Shown in pieces: positions 16,559 through 25,287 of a stretch of DNA of 32,681 nt. Every line of letters begins with the position of its first letter. Within the stretch, counting starts at the first letter, position 1. The notes beneath the pieces are model-generated. The model was not told where the DNA came from. It ran no database searches and saw only the letters and a list, made by a program, of their open reading frames with translations. The DNA lies in the NCBI GenBank assembly GCA_903883645.1, contig CAISBR010000035.1, positions 1 to 32,681 on the forward strand. Direction: 5' to 3'. This DNA is from an uncultured Myxococcales bacterium (lineage in GTDB: Bacteria; Myxococcota_A; UBA9042). The translations under genes were made by a program, and so were the position numbers.

Positions 16559-18448
16559 ATGACCGAGAACACGCTGCAAGTCGTGGTGTTGGCCGCTCTG
16601 GTGGCGACGCCACTGCTTGGGCGCTTGGCGAGTTGGCTGACGCGACGGGCACTTGCGGTGGCGCCTGGGCAAATCGCCAATACGATGAGTAGCTTGCCAA
16701 CCCTAAAGCCGCAAGGCGGGGCGCTGGCAGCCCGCTTCGAGCGCAGTGTGCGCCAGGCCCAGCCCCGGCTGCTGCAGAAAATGGCGAACGAGAATGCGCC
16801 GTTCGATGCCGCGAGCCTGGCCGGGTCGCTTGCGCTCGACCCCGAGGTGGTGGCCGAAGCGCTGGCCCGCTTGCGCACCCAAGTGCCCTGCCGGCTGCAA
16901 GTGACGGCGGGCGGCGCGCTGCTGCATCACTTTTCGCCAGAGGAGTTGCGGCGTTTGCGCAGACTGCAGCGTACGGCGTGGGGGCAGCGCGGGCTGCTGT
17001 GGCTGCTGACGGTATGCGCGAATTTCGGCGCAACGTGGCTCTTTGTTCTAGGCATGTGGACGACCTGGCGCACCGTGACCGCGCCGATCGGCAGCGAGGC
17101 GCCGGGGCCGCTGGCGATGGCGGCGCAGGGGTTGGTACTGATTGGTCTGATTGTGGTTTTGTCGGTGGCGGCGGGGTACTTGGTGCCGCTGCTGGTGTCG
17201 CCGTGGCAGAAGGGTCCACGGTTGGCGCGGCCTGCGCTCGACGAGCCAGCCGATGCGCCAGACGGCTCGGGCACGATCCACGCTTTTGCCGGCGGACTCG
17301 ACCGCGCTCTAAAGGTCATCTTTCGCGGCGCGTGGCGCAATGGCTTAAATGTACTACTGTTTACCATTCTTTTGGCCCTCGCACTGGCCGTGGTGGCGGC
17401 GAGCTTGGCGGTGGTTGCGCTATGGCTGCAAGGGCTCTGGCGTGCCACCTGGCGCATCGGCGAGCCCGCGCCCGATCAGTCGCCGCGCACCTGGCTGACC
17501 ACCGCGCGCAAAAGCCCGATTGCCGACTTGCTAATGCCAACCAACGACTTGGCCATGCGTGCGGTGCGGGCGCTGCAGCGTGGTCTGGCGGGTAGCTTTG
17601 CCGACGCGGAGCTGCCGCAGCGGGTGCTGAATCTGGCGGCGCAGCAGGGCGGAAGTGTGGCAGCGCTCGATCTGATGCTCAGCTGTGGCTTGGGGCCGCA
17701 GCAGGCACTGGATGTGGGGGCGCAGCTCTGTGTGCGCGCCGGCGGTGATGTGCGGGTGAGCGAGGCCGGCGACGTGGATTTTTGCTTTCTGAACGAAGTG
17801 TTGCGCAACTGCCAGACCGAGAGCACGCCGCCCGAATTCGAATACCGCAACCCCCTTGCCGAGGGGCCCGTGTGCTTTGTACCGGTCAATGTGCCAGGGC
17901 TGACGCTCGACGATTTGGCCGGGCTGGGGCGGCTGGCCGGCGGGCCGCTGGCTGCGCTGGCGCTGGTCGCTGCGGGTGGCCCGCTGTGGGGGCTGACGGC
18001 CCACCTCAATGGCTTAGAACAGGGCCTGATCGTTCTGCTTTGTCTGCTTACACCGGCGACGATGGTGTTTGTGGCGGCGGTGCGGACCCTGGTTTTGCAG
18101 GCGGCCCATCAGGGGCTGCTGCGCGATGCCCGGCGGCTAGCCATGCGCAGCGTGCTGAAAGGACTGCCGCAACGGGTAGATAGCCTGAGTGCCGAGGACC
18201 TGGCCGCCAAGCACTTGAACGTGGTCGATTGCGCGGACCCGAGCCTGACGCTGCAAGATGTGCAGGCCGCGGTTGAGGTTGCGCTCTATGATCTTGGGCT
18301 GCGGCCCAATGCCGCGATGGAGCTGCCGCTAGCGGACCTGCGCGACCGTCTGCGCGCATTGCAGGTCCTGCGCCAACAGCCGACAGCGGCGGGCCAGGTT
18401 GCGGTCGCGGCGATCGTATTTGATACCGCGGCCATTCGGCCGGTTTGA
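16559..18448 (+). CDS. Large multi-pass membrane protein with winged-helix-like segments
   Basis: This 629-residue protein has hydrophobic segments near residues 8-25, 142-170, 188-215, 262-290 and 460-510, giving roughly six membrane spans. Between them are soluble parts. Residues about 75-125 (DAASLAGSLALDPEVVAEAL, then LQVTAGGALLHHF) and about 355-405 (GGSVAALDLMLSCGLGPQQA, then VRVSEAGDVDFCF) each look like a small winged helix ending in a strand, a pattern also found in some cyanobacterial membrane proteins. A Gly-rich GGGG site precedes ATG 16559. I do not recognise the family. It follows the small lipoprotein gene by 14 bases. Confidence 0.7.
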   Translation: MTENTLQVVVLAALVATPLLGRLASWLTRRALAVAPGQIANTMSSLPTLKPQGGALAARFERSVRQAQPRLLQKMANENAPFDAASLAGSLALDPEVVAEALARLRTQVPCRLQVTAGGALLHHFSPEELRRLRRLQRTAWGQRGLLWLLTVCANFGATWLFVLGMWTTWRTVTAPIGSEAPGPLAMAAQGLVLIGLIVVLSVAAGYLVPLLVSPWQKGPRLARPALDEPADAPDGSGTIHAFAGGLDRALKVIFRGAWRNGLNVLLFTILLALALAVVAASLAVVALWLQGLWRATWRIGEPAPDQSPRTWLTTARKSPIADLLMPTNDLAMRAVRALQRGLAGSFADAELPQRVLNLAAQQGGSVAALDLMLSCGLGPQQALDVGAQLCVRAGGDVRVSEAGDVDFCFLNEVLRNCQTESTPPEFEYRNPLAEGPVCFVPVNVPGLTLDDLAGLGRLAGGPLAALALVAAGGPLWGLTAHLNGLEQGLIVLLCLLTPATMVFVAAVRTLVLQAAHQGLLRDARRLAMRSVLKGLPQRVDSLSAEDLAAKHLNVVDCADPSLTLQDVQAAVEVALYDLGLRPNAAMELPLADLRDRLRALQVLRQQPTAAGQVAVAAIVFDTAAIRPV

Positions 18449-18648
18449 GTCTGCGACCGGATCAAATTCAACGTTGATTGGGAGGTTGCTTGGAAGCCAG
18501 CTGGGCGGTGGCGCGGCGAAAGGCTGGCCGACCCGAGTCAACTTGACGCGCAAGTAAATTCTTTGAATGAACAGTAATTAAGCTTGGTTGACTTCTACCC
18601 AGAGGGGTCGCGCAACCCAACTCGTCACGTTGTACGCTTGGCAACCCC

Positions 18649-18678
18649 TTGACAATACATCTCACGGCTGACTACTGT
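18649..18678 (+). promoter_or_regulatory. Predicted sigma-70-type promoter of the TPR gene
   Basis: A perfect TTGACA (18649-18654) is followed 18 bases later by TACTGT (18673-18678). The start codon at 18696 is only 17 bases beyond the -10 box, so the transcript leader would be about ten bases long. Confidence 0.5.
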
Positions 18679-18695
18679 GTGGGTGGGGAGATGCC

Positions 18696-19739
18696 ATGAA
18701 GCATAAGTCGACGGTCGTACAATGGTTTGTGGCAGCAATGCTGATTTTGGTGTGGGCCAGCCCGAGCCTTGCCGCAGACAAGGCCAAGGTGGCCACCACG
18801 ATGGCACAGCAGGCGCTAAAAGCCTATGAATCCGGGAATTATGCCCGGGCATCCGAGCTGTACCTCAGTGCCTTTCGCACCCAGCCCGATGCCGCCTATT
18901 TGTACGCCGCGGCCCGATCGGAGCACCTTGCTGGGCACGATGCGCAGGCGGAAGACTTGTACAAACGCTTTATTGCCGCGCCTGGGGCCGAGCCGGACCG
19001 CGTGCGCAAAGTCGGCGAGTATCGCGCAGATCTTCAGCAGAAAAGGGCTGTTGGCATTGCGGCGGATGCCGACAAGGCCGCACAGGATGACCCGCGTTTG
19101 TCGGCGAAACTGTACCTAGATGCGTGGCGTCTGGCCCCGGCGCAGCTGCAGTGGCTGTTCCAGGCCGCCGTGGCGGAGCAAAATGCCGACGAATTGGCGA
19201 AAGCGAAAGCGCACTTGCAGGAGTACCTGAGCAAGGCCCCTGCCGACGCCCGCGAACGTGCGCAGGCCGAGGCGCGCCTCGAGGCCATTGGCCGCAAGCT
19301 CGACCTCGCGGCGGCGCCCAAGACGCCAGCAGGGCAAAAATCGCTGGTGATACAGAAGGATGCGCCCCTTGCACCTCTCGAGTCGACGCCGCTCATCGGG
19401 TCCAATGGCACTACCACACCGACCGATCGCACGTTGGCCTGGAGCACGACCGGCGCGGGCGCCGTGATGGCGGTGTCTGGTCTTGGCCTGCTGGCGGCGA
19501 CGTTTAGCACCTTGAATCAGTTCAATAAAGATACGACGCCGGTGGCTGGTCGCATTGTGACGATGACCCACGCCCAGGCGCAGGACCGGGCGGCGGCGAT
19601 CAACACGCGCATGGGAATTTCTGCGGCGCTGGGCAGCCTTGGGCTGGTCGGCGTGGGCGTGGGCACCTGGCTGCTGGTGCGAACGCCAGCGCGGATTGCG
19701 TTTTCGCCCAACAGCATTGATATTGCAGTGCATTTTTGA
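18696..19739 (+). CDS. TPR-repeat protein with C-terminal membrane segments
   Basis: This 347-residue exported protein has a signal peptide (VAAMLILVWASPSLAADK, cleavage near residue 26). TPR-like helices follow: ALKAYESGNYARASELYLSA, then AYLYAAARSEHLAGHDAQAE. A second helical set at about 120-190 includes LQEYLSKAPADARERAQAEA. The C-terminal third has two hydrophobic segments (GAVMAVSGLGLLAATF and SLGLVGVGVGTWLLV). The layout of TPRs followed by a membrane hairpin is common in Myxococcota. ATG 18696 has GGGGAG five bases upstream and a promoter just before. The Cys-rich lipoprotein gene begins 17 bases downstream, so the two probably form an operon and may act together at the cell envelope. 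Confidence 0.82.
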   Translation: MKHKSTVVQWFVAAMLILVWASPSLAADKAKVATTMAQQALKAYESGNYARASELYLSAFRTQPDAAYLYAAARSEHLAGHDAQAEDLYKRFIAAPGAEPDRVRKVGEYRADLQQKRAVGIAADADKAAQDDPRLSAKLYLDAWRLAPAQLQWLFQAAVAEQNADELAKAKAHLQEYLSKAPADARERAQAEARLEAIGRKLDLAAAPKTPAGQKSLVIQKDAPLAPLESTPLIGSNGTTTPTDRTLAWSTTGAGAVMAVSGLGLLAATFSTLNQFNKDTTPVAGRIVTMTHAQAQDRAAAINTRMGISAALGSLGLVGVGVGTWLLVRTPARIAFSPNSIDIAVHF

Positions 19740-19756
19740 CATATCGTGGAGGTCTC

Positions 19757-22700
19757 GTGCGGTGGTTGGTCTTGGCCCTGTTCGCTGTTGCCTGTGCCAA
19801 CGTACCGGATGCAAGCCTATTTGGGCTGGCGGCGGACGCTACAACTACGCCGTCTGACGTTGCACTCGATGCCGCAGGAGGCAATAGCGACGGCGCAGAC
19901 CTGGGCATTGCCGAGGTGGCGGTCGGCGACGATGCCGATAGCGCGGCGCAATTCGATGGGGATGCTGCGGAGCCGGATGAGGATTCTTCGAGTGAAGACG
20001 CTGATAGTGCGGCGGAAGCGGATGTGGATACTGCCGGCGCGACCGACGGCGATGTCGCGAGCTGCCTGTGCGGAGACGACCTCTGTTCGGTCGCTTGTGG
20101 CGAGAATTACGCCGCTTGCCCAGCGGATTGTCTCAAGGCGACGTGCGGCGATGGCACCTGTGAAGCCGGCGAAAATCCAAACAATTGCCCCGAAGATTGC
20201 TGTGGATTCTGCGGCGACGGCAAGTGCGTGGGCTACATTTGCGCCGAAGCGGACCCCAAATCGCCGAGCTTTTGTCCGGCAGATTGCGCAACGGCGTGCG
20301 GCAATGGCAGCTGTGACCTGGGCGAAAATGCGACGAATTGTTCGGCGGACTGCAGCCCAACAAGTTCCTGTGGCAACACGCTTTGTGACAAGAATGAGGA
20401 TTTCGCATCCTGCGCCCTGGACTGCGGTTTTTGTGGCGATGGCGTCTGCGCCCAGGGGCTTGGCGAAACGGAGCCAGGTTGCCCGGCCGACTGCAAGGCG
20501 ACCTGCGCTGCCGACGGTGATTGCAATGACAACAACGCGTGCACGGTCGACACCTGTAGCGGCGGCGGCACATGCAAGCACACGGGCACATGCGACGATA
20601 ACAACCTGTGTACCTACAACAAGTGTGTGTTGGGCGTCTGCTCGTTTCTCGGCATTGCTGCAACCTGCGCGGACGACGTCGCTTGCACGGTTGACCTGTG
20701 CGACCCGAAGGCAGGCTGCGTCCACCTTGGCAACGACGTGACGTGCACGGACAGTAATCCTTGCACCGATGACGTCTGCGACGGCAAGCAGGGCTGCGTG
20801 ATGGTGCCCAATTCAGTGACTTGCACCGATAGTGACGTCTGCACCGAGAACGACTTCTGCCAGGGTGGGGCTTGCGTAGCCGGCGCGATGAAGAACTGCG
20901 ACGATAAAAATCCTTGCACAATAGACAGTTGTGAGATGAGCAAGGGGTGCACCCACACGGCGGATGACGGCGCACCGTGCGAGGACGAGAACCTGTGCAC
21001 GATTGGCGACGTTTGCGGCGACGGCATGTGTAGCGAAGGAAAAGAAAAGAACTGTACAGCGCCGGGAGCTTGCTACACCGCTGCCTGCGACCCAGTTTCT
21101 GGCAAATGCGTGACGGATTATGTTACTGCGAACTTGCCGTGCGATGACGGCAATGCTTGCTCGGTCAAGGATGGCTGTGATCAGGGCAAATGCAAAGGAA
21201 CTGCAGTAGTTTGCGACGACAACAACTTGTGTACGGACGACAGCTGCGATGCGGTCACCGGTTGCGTCTACGCGGCCAATACCGCGCCTTGCGAGGACGG
21301 CGATAAGTGTACGTTGCTCGACGTTTGCGTGGAAAAGCTCTGTAAATCTGGGGCTATCAAGAGCTGCGAGGACGGTCAGGTTTGCACGGCCGACAGCTGC
21401 GACGCGGTCAGCGGCAACTGCGTGTACGCCAGCTTGCCCAAGGACGGGACGCCTTGCGACGCCGATACCAGCGTATGTACTCAGAATGACGCGTGTTCTG
21501 ACGGGAAATGCCTCGCTGGGACCGGGGTCGATTGCGACGACAAAAACCCTTGCACCAACGACAGTTGCGACGCCATGGCCGGCTGCGCGCATGGAGCCAA
21601 TAGCCAGCCGTGCGACGACGGCAACGCGTGCACGACCGGCGACGCGTGCAGTGCGGGCGTGTGCAAGGGAACTGCGCCGGTGTGCGGCAACGGCGTCTGT
21701 GACTGCGGGGAGAGCAACGCGAGCTGCGTTGCCGATTGCGCCACCGCTGCAACGCCGCAAATGGCGCTGATCCCAGCGGGTACGTTCTGGATGGGCTGCA
21801 ACTCGGCGAAGGACCCGAACTGTGCCGCGAACGAGAAGCCGCAGCACAAAGTGAAGCTGTCGGCGTACTACATGGACGTGACGGAGACGACGGTCGCGCA
21901 GTACAATGCGTGCGTGGATGCGGGGATCTGCTCGGCGCCCAGTTCCGCGGCAAACGCGGGCTTGCCGAATAATCCAGTGAATTACCTGACCTGGACGCAG
22001 TCGCGGCAGTATTGCCAATGGCGCGGCGCGGGGTTTGACCTGCCGACGGAAGCGCAGTGGGAAATGGCGGCGCGCGGCAGCTGTGAGAAGAACGGCAGCA
22101 CGGCGGGCGATGATGGGTGTGCCGTGGCGATGCGGACGTATCCATGGGGCGAGGCACCGGCGACGTGCACCTACGCGGTGATGATGGACACAGTTGGAGG
22201 TTGCGGGAGCGGCGTCACGTGGGCGGTCGGCTCGCTGCCAGCCGGGGATAGCCCGTACGGCTTGCACGATATGGCTGGCAACGTCAACGAGTGGAATCGC
22301 GACTGGTTTGGGGCGTACTTTCCGTATGCGGTGACGGATCCAGTTGGGCCCGGCACCGCTTCGTACCGGGTCATTCGTGGCGGCGCCTACGGCAACGTCG
22401 CGGCCTTCATGCGAGCGGACTATCGCAACGACAACACGCCCGCCCTCAACGCCTACGACATCGGCTTGCGCTGTTCTCGCCCACTGGACCTCTGCACGGG
22501 CGTCACCTGCCCGAACCTCGCGTGCGCGACCAACACCTGCGACCCGGCATCCGGCCAGTGCGTCGCCACGCCCAAGTCCAACACCACGCCGTGCAATGAC
22601 GGCAGCGCTTGCACCACGGGCGACGTGTGCACCAGCGGCACGTGCACCGGCACGGCGAACTGCGACGACGGCAACGCGTGCACCAACGACAGCTGCGTTA

Positions 22701-23626
22701 ACTTGGCGTGCCAGCATGTGAACAACACGGCGAGCTGCGGCGACGGCAACGCGTGCACGACCGGCGCCGCGTGCAGTGCGGGCGTGTGCAAGGGAGCGCC
22801 GGTGTGCGGCAACGGCGTCTGTGACTGCGGGGAGAGCAACGCGAGCTGCGTTGCCGATTGCGCCACCGCTGCAACGCCGCAAATGGCGCTGATCCCAGCG
22901 GGTACGTTCTGGATGGGCTGCAACTGGACGAAGGAGACGAGCTGCAACAGCAATGAGGAACCACAGCACAAGGTGACTCTGTCGGCGTATTACATGGACC
23001 TGACTGAGACGACGGTGACGCAGTACAAAGCGTGCGTGGACGCCGCGGTCTGCACGGCACCGAGCACGGGGTGGTACGCGACGTACCCGAGTTTGCCGAA
23101 CAATCCCGTAAATCACGTGACGTGGACGCAATCGCAGGCGTACTGCAAGTGGCGCGGTTCGGCGTTTGATCTGCCGACCGAAGCGCAGTGGGAGATGGCG
23201 GCGAAGGGCAGTTGCGAAAAGAACGGCAGCACGGCGGGCGACGCAGGGTGTGCTGCGGCGATGCGGACGTATCCGTGGGGCGAGGCAACGGCGACGTGCA
23301 GCTACGCGGTGATGTCTAACGGCACGTATGGCTGCGGCACGAACGCGACGTGGGCGGTAGGCTCGATTCCGGCTGGTGACAGTCCGTACGGCTTGCACGA
23401 CATGGCGGGCAACGTCTGGGAATGGAATCGGGATTGGTACAGTTCGACGTACTACGGCAGTTCGCCAGCGACGGATCCGTACGATAGCGCTAGCGCCTAC
23501 GGCCGGGTCTATCGTGGCGGCGGCTTCCTCGACGCTGTCTACCTGCGTGCGGGCGTTCGCGACGCCCTGGACACGTCCGGCGCCACCTACGACCTAGGCC
23601 TGCGCTGCGTGAGGTCGTATCCCTGA
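19757..23626 (+). CDS. Giant Cys-rich lipoprotein with two FGE-sulfatase domains
   Basis: This protein is 1289 residues long from the GTG at 19757, which has GGAGG upstream; the lipobox AVAC predicts surface anchoring. An acidic Asp/Ala linker (about 20-95) leads to CGDGxCxxGExxxxCPxDC-type repeats (about 97-240). Then come many repeats of the kind CDDNNACTxDxC (about 250-650). Two FGE-sulfatase (SUMF1-like) domains follow at about 664-911 and 1038-1289, separated by more Cys repeats. Each contains ALIPAGTFWMGCN, DLPTEAQWEMAA, YGLHDMAGNV and GLRC. Neither has the Cys pair of true formylglycine-generating enzymes near the C-terminal RxDYR region, so a binding or structural role is more likely than sulfatase activation. 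The second domain arose by recent duplication. Confidence 0.87.
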   Translation: MRWLVLALFAVACANVPDASLFGLAADATTTPSDVALDAAGGNSDGADLGIAEVAVGDDADSAAQFDGDAAEPDEDSSSEDADSAAEADVDTAGATDGDVASCLCGDDLCSVACGENYAACPADCLKATCGDGTCEAGENPNNCPEDCCGFCGDGKCVGYICAEADPKSPSFCPADCATACGNGSCDLGENATNCSADCSPTSSCGNTLCDKNEDFASCALDCGFCGDGVCAQGLGETEPGCPADCKATCAADGDCNDNNACTVDTCSGGGTCKHTGTCDDNNLCTYNKCVLGVCSFLGIAATCADDVACTVDLCDPKAGCVHLGNDVTCTDSNPCTDDVCDGKQGCVMVPNSVTCTDSDVCTENDFCQGGACVAGAMKNCDDKNPCTIDSCEMSKGCTHTADDGAPCEDENLCTIGDVCGDGMCSEGKEKNCTAPGACYTAACDPVSGKCVTDYVTANLPCDDGNACSVKDGCDQGKCKGTAVVCDDNNLCTDDSCDAVTGCVYAANTAPCEDGDKCTLLDVCVEKLCKSGAIKSCEDGQVCTADSCDAVSGNCVYASLPKDGTPCDADTSVCTQNDACSDGKCLAGTGVDCDDKNPCTNDSCDAMAGCAHGANSQPCDDGNACTTGDACSAGVCKGTAPVCGNGVCDCGESNASCVADCATAATPQMALIPAGTFWMGCNSAKDPNCAANEKPQHKVKLSAYYMDVTETTVAQYNACVDAGICSAPSSAANAGLPNNPVNYLTWTQSRQYCQWRGAGFDLPTEAQWEMAARGSCEKNGSTAGDDGCAVAMRTYPWGEAPATCTYAVMMDTVGGCGSGVTWAVGSLPAGDSPYGLHDMAGNVNEWNRDWFGAYFPYAVTDPVGPGTASYRVIRGGAYGNVAAFMRADYRNDNTPALNAYDIGLRCSRPLDLCTGVTCPNLACATNTCDPASGQCVATPKSNTTPCNDGSACTTGDVCTSGTCTGTANCDDGNACTNDSCVNLACQHVNNTASCGDGNACTTGAACSAGVCKGAPVCGNGVCDCGESNASCVADCATAATPQMALIPAGTFWMGCNWTKETSCNSNEEPQHKVTLSAYYMDLTETTVTQYKACVDAAVCTAPSTGWYATYPSLPNNPVNHVTWTQSQAYCKWRGSAFDLPTEAQWEMAAKGSCEKNGSTAGDAGCAAAMRTYPWGEATATCSYAVMSNGTYGCGTNATWAVGSIPAGDSPYGLHDMAGNVWEWNRDWYSSTYYGSSPATDPYDSASAYGRVYRGGGFLDAVYLRAGVRDALDTSGATYDLGLRCVRSYP
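21674..22925. repeat. 130-bp perfect direct repeat inside the double-FGE gene
   Basis: Bases 21674-21803 and 22796-22925 are identical, and similarity extends further on both sides with one 3-bp gap just upstream. The offset is 1122 bp, exactly 374 codons, so the frame is kept. The repeat encodes the junction of a Cys repeat and the start of each FGE domain, showing a tandem duplication of the Cys-repeat plus FGE unit. Confidence 0.92.
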
Positions 23627-23948
23627 GGGGCTGATGGGCTGTTGGGCCGAGAAGACAGGGCGCTCAATGCCCTGCAGCGCACCGCCGCCCACGCTACATC
23701 GCCAGCCCGAAGGACTTCCCGCGACGAGCGCGGTCACTTCTGTGCGGCACGTCCCGTCCACACACAGCCCGGCTAAATTCAAGATCCCGCTATTGCACGC
23801 GGAATGTCCAGTAGCGCCCGATCCGAACAGGGGCCACGTGCAAAGACAAGGAGCGCGTGGGCCGAGCATCTTGCCGCCCCTTCGCCGCATCCAATCACCT
23901 GCGAGGCTGCGCGCGCTGGCGCCGGGGCCGCCCACAAAGGAACTGCTT
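23627..23948. other. Intergenic stretch between the double-FGE and YeeZ-like genes
   Basis: No convincing gene is visible in these 322 bases. CAGGGC and GCCCTG form a small inverted repeat around 23654-23674, about 30 bases after the double-FGE stop, and could be a weak transcript-end hairpin. A promoter for the downstream gene is expected here, but I could not place its boxes. Confidence 0.4.
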
Positions 23949-24839
23949 GTGACTGCGCAACAATCTCTGCCAGGGCCCTTTCAGCACGTGGTGGTCGCCG
24001 GTTGTGGCTGGCTGGGCACCGCCATTGCCCGCGAGCTCGTCGCCCAGGGGCACCGCGTCACCGGCATTCGCCGAAATCCCGAGCGCGCCGCCGAGCTTGC
24101 GCTGTTGGGGATTGCGCCGCTGGTCCTCGACTTGACGCATCCGCAAGCGCACTTGGCCCTTCCGGCCGATACCACGGCGATCGTCGCCTGTCAGTCGGCT
24201 CGCAGCGATACCGCCGAAGGGTACAAATCGGCCTATGTGCTTGCCAATCAAACCCTTTTGCGAGCTGCCGCGCGCGTGCCGCTGCAGGCCCTGGTCTACA
24301 CCGGCTCAACTGGCGTGTTTGGCCAGCGCGATGGCAGTGAAGTGAATGAATTTACAGAGCCTAGCCCAGCCAGCACCACGGCTGAGGTCTTGGTCGAGGC
24401 CGAATTGGCGCTGCGCCACGCTGCCCTCGCCGGGATTCCGACGCGGATTGTTCGACTTTCGGGCCTTTACGGCCCCGGGCGCTGGGGCACTCTGCAGCGC
24501 ATTCGGGCGGGCACGTTGGCTCTGGGGCCGGGCGACACGGCGTACATGAACTATTGCCACCAGGCCGATGCTGTGCAGGTGGTGCTGGGGGCTCTAACTC
24601 GCGGTAAAGACGGCGCGATCTACCACGGCAGCGACGCCCACCCGCCGCAGCGGTGCGAGGTAGTGCGCTGGTTGGCGGCGCAGCTTGAGGTGCAGCCTGG
24701 CGAATCGGCCACAGGTACCGCGGGGCCCAATCGTCGGATAAGCAGCGCCTGGACGCGGCAGACCTTGGGGCTAACACTGCGCTATCCCGACTTTAAGAGC
24801 GGATTTGTGGCGGGGCTGTTGCCGTTGAAAGTCGTATAG
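23949..24839 (+). CDS. YeeZ-like NAD(P)-binding SDR/epimerase-family protein
   Basis: This 296-residue cytosolic protein has an N-terminal Rossmann fold, with the dinucleotide loop AGCGWLGTAIA at 17-27 and TGIRRNPERA after the second strand. YTGSTGVFGQRDG (about residue 117) matches the 'SSTGVYG' segment of YeeZ-like atypical short-chain dehydrogenases, and the usual Tyr is Phe here. RIVRLSGLYGPGR and MNYCHQADAVQVV are also typical. The GTG at 23949 has AAGGA seven bases upstream. It is probably an NAD(P)-dependent oxidoreductase or epimerase-like protein; the substrate cannot be told. Confidence 0.82.
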   Translation: MTAQQSLPGPFQHVVVAGCGWLGTAIARELVAQGHRVTGIRRNPERAAELALLGIAPLVLDLTHPQAHLALPADTTAIVACQSARSDTAEGYKSAYVLANQTLLRAAARVPLQALVYTGSTGVFGQRDGSEVNEFTEPSPASTTAEVLVEAELALRHAALAGIPTRIVRLSGLYGPGRWGTLQRIRAGTLALGPGDTAYMNYCHQADAVQVVLGALTRGKDGAIYHGSDAHPPQRCEVVRWLAAQLEVQPGESATGTAGPNRRISSAWTRQTLGLTLRYPDFKSGFVAGLLPLKVV

Positions 24840-24886
24840 GCAGCGGCGAACACGCGGCAATCCTGCAGTGCTTGCGTGCACTCGAC

Positions 24887-25205
24887 TCAGAACGGAATCG
24901 ACACGCCGACCGACACCGCGCCATCTTCGGGGGAGCACGCCAAAGACCAGCGGTACCCCTTTGATCTGCACGCCTGCTTCGCGCCAGGTGCCCTTGTTGC
25001 GGTCGGTCAGACTGCCCAGACCTGGGTCGCCCTCGACGCCGTGGCGAATTCCGGCGATGGCCGTGACGTTGTCGCTGAGCTTGAGCCCCGCCTCGACATG
25101 CGCAACATTGCTCGCCATTCGCCCGTCGCGCAAGATGGTCGTGTCGGAGGCCCGCACCGTGAGCTTGTCGACGACCGCCGACAGCTGCAGGCCCGCCCAG
25201 CCACA
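24887..25205 (-). pseudogene. Outer-membrane protein relic, truncated and frameshifted
   Basis: One minus-strand frame reads WAGLQLSAVVDKLTVRASDT, then GLKLSDNVTAIAGIRHGVEG and EAGVQIKGVPLVFGVLP, alternating strands typical of a barrel. At the run GGGGG (24929-24933; CCCCC on the coding strand) the frame breaks. Removing one base continues it as EDGAVSVGVSIPF and a stop, the classic Phe-ending C-terminus of an outer-membrane protein. At its 5' side the relic runs straight into the GCTCG repeat array, and no start codon is present before a stop at 25314-25316. It is a 5'-truncated gene carrying one frameshift. Confidence 0.75.
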
Positions 25206-25275
25206 GCTCGGCTCGGCTCGGCTCGGCTCGGCTCGGCTCGGCTCGGCTCGGCTCGGCTCGGCTCGGCTCGGCTCG
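25206..25275. repeat. Pentanucleotide repeat (GCTCG) x14
   Basis: Fourteen perfect GCTCG units span 70 bp. A 5-bp unit shifts the frame with each gain or loss, yet all six frames stay open through it. It sits exactly between the 5'-truncated outer-membrane protein relic (minus) and the ParB-like gene (plus), where the promoters of both would be expected. Confidence 0.97.
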
Positions 25276-25287
25276 GACGAGAGCTTT

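Noticed and set aside
16559..18448. Assignment of the 629-residue membrane protein as a transporter
   Set aside because: Its spans are irregular and interleaved with winged-helix-like soluble parts; no transporter motif is visible.
20813..23398. An 861-codon open frame on the minus strand
   Set aside because: It lies fully antisense to the Cys-rich double-FGE gene, is Arg/Ala-rich and lacks any domain; it results from the biased codon use of the real gene.
21747..23626. True formylglycine-generating (sulfatase-activating) activity of the FGE domains
   Set aside because: The Cys pair needed for catalysis is absent from both copies in the C-terminal segment where it belongs.
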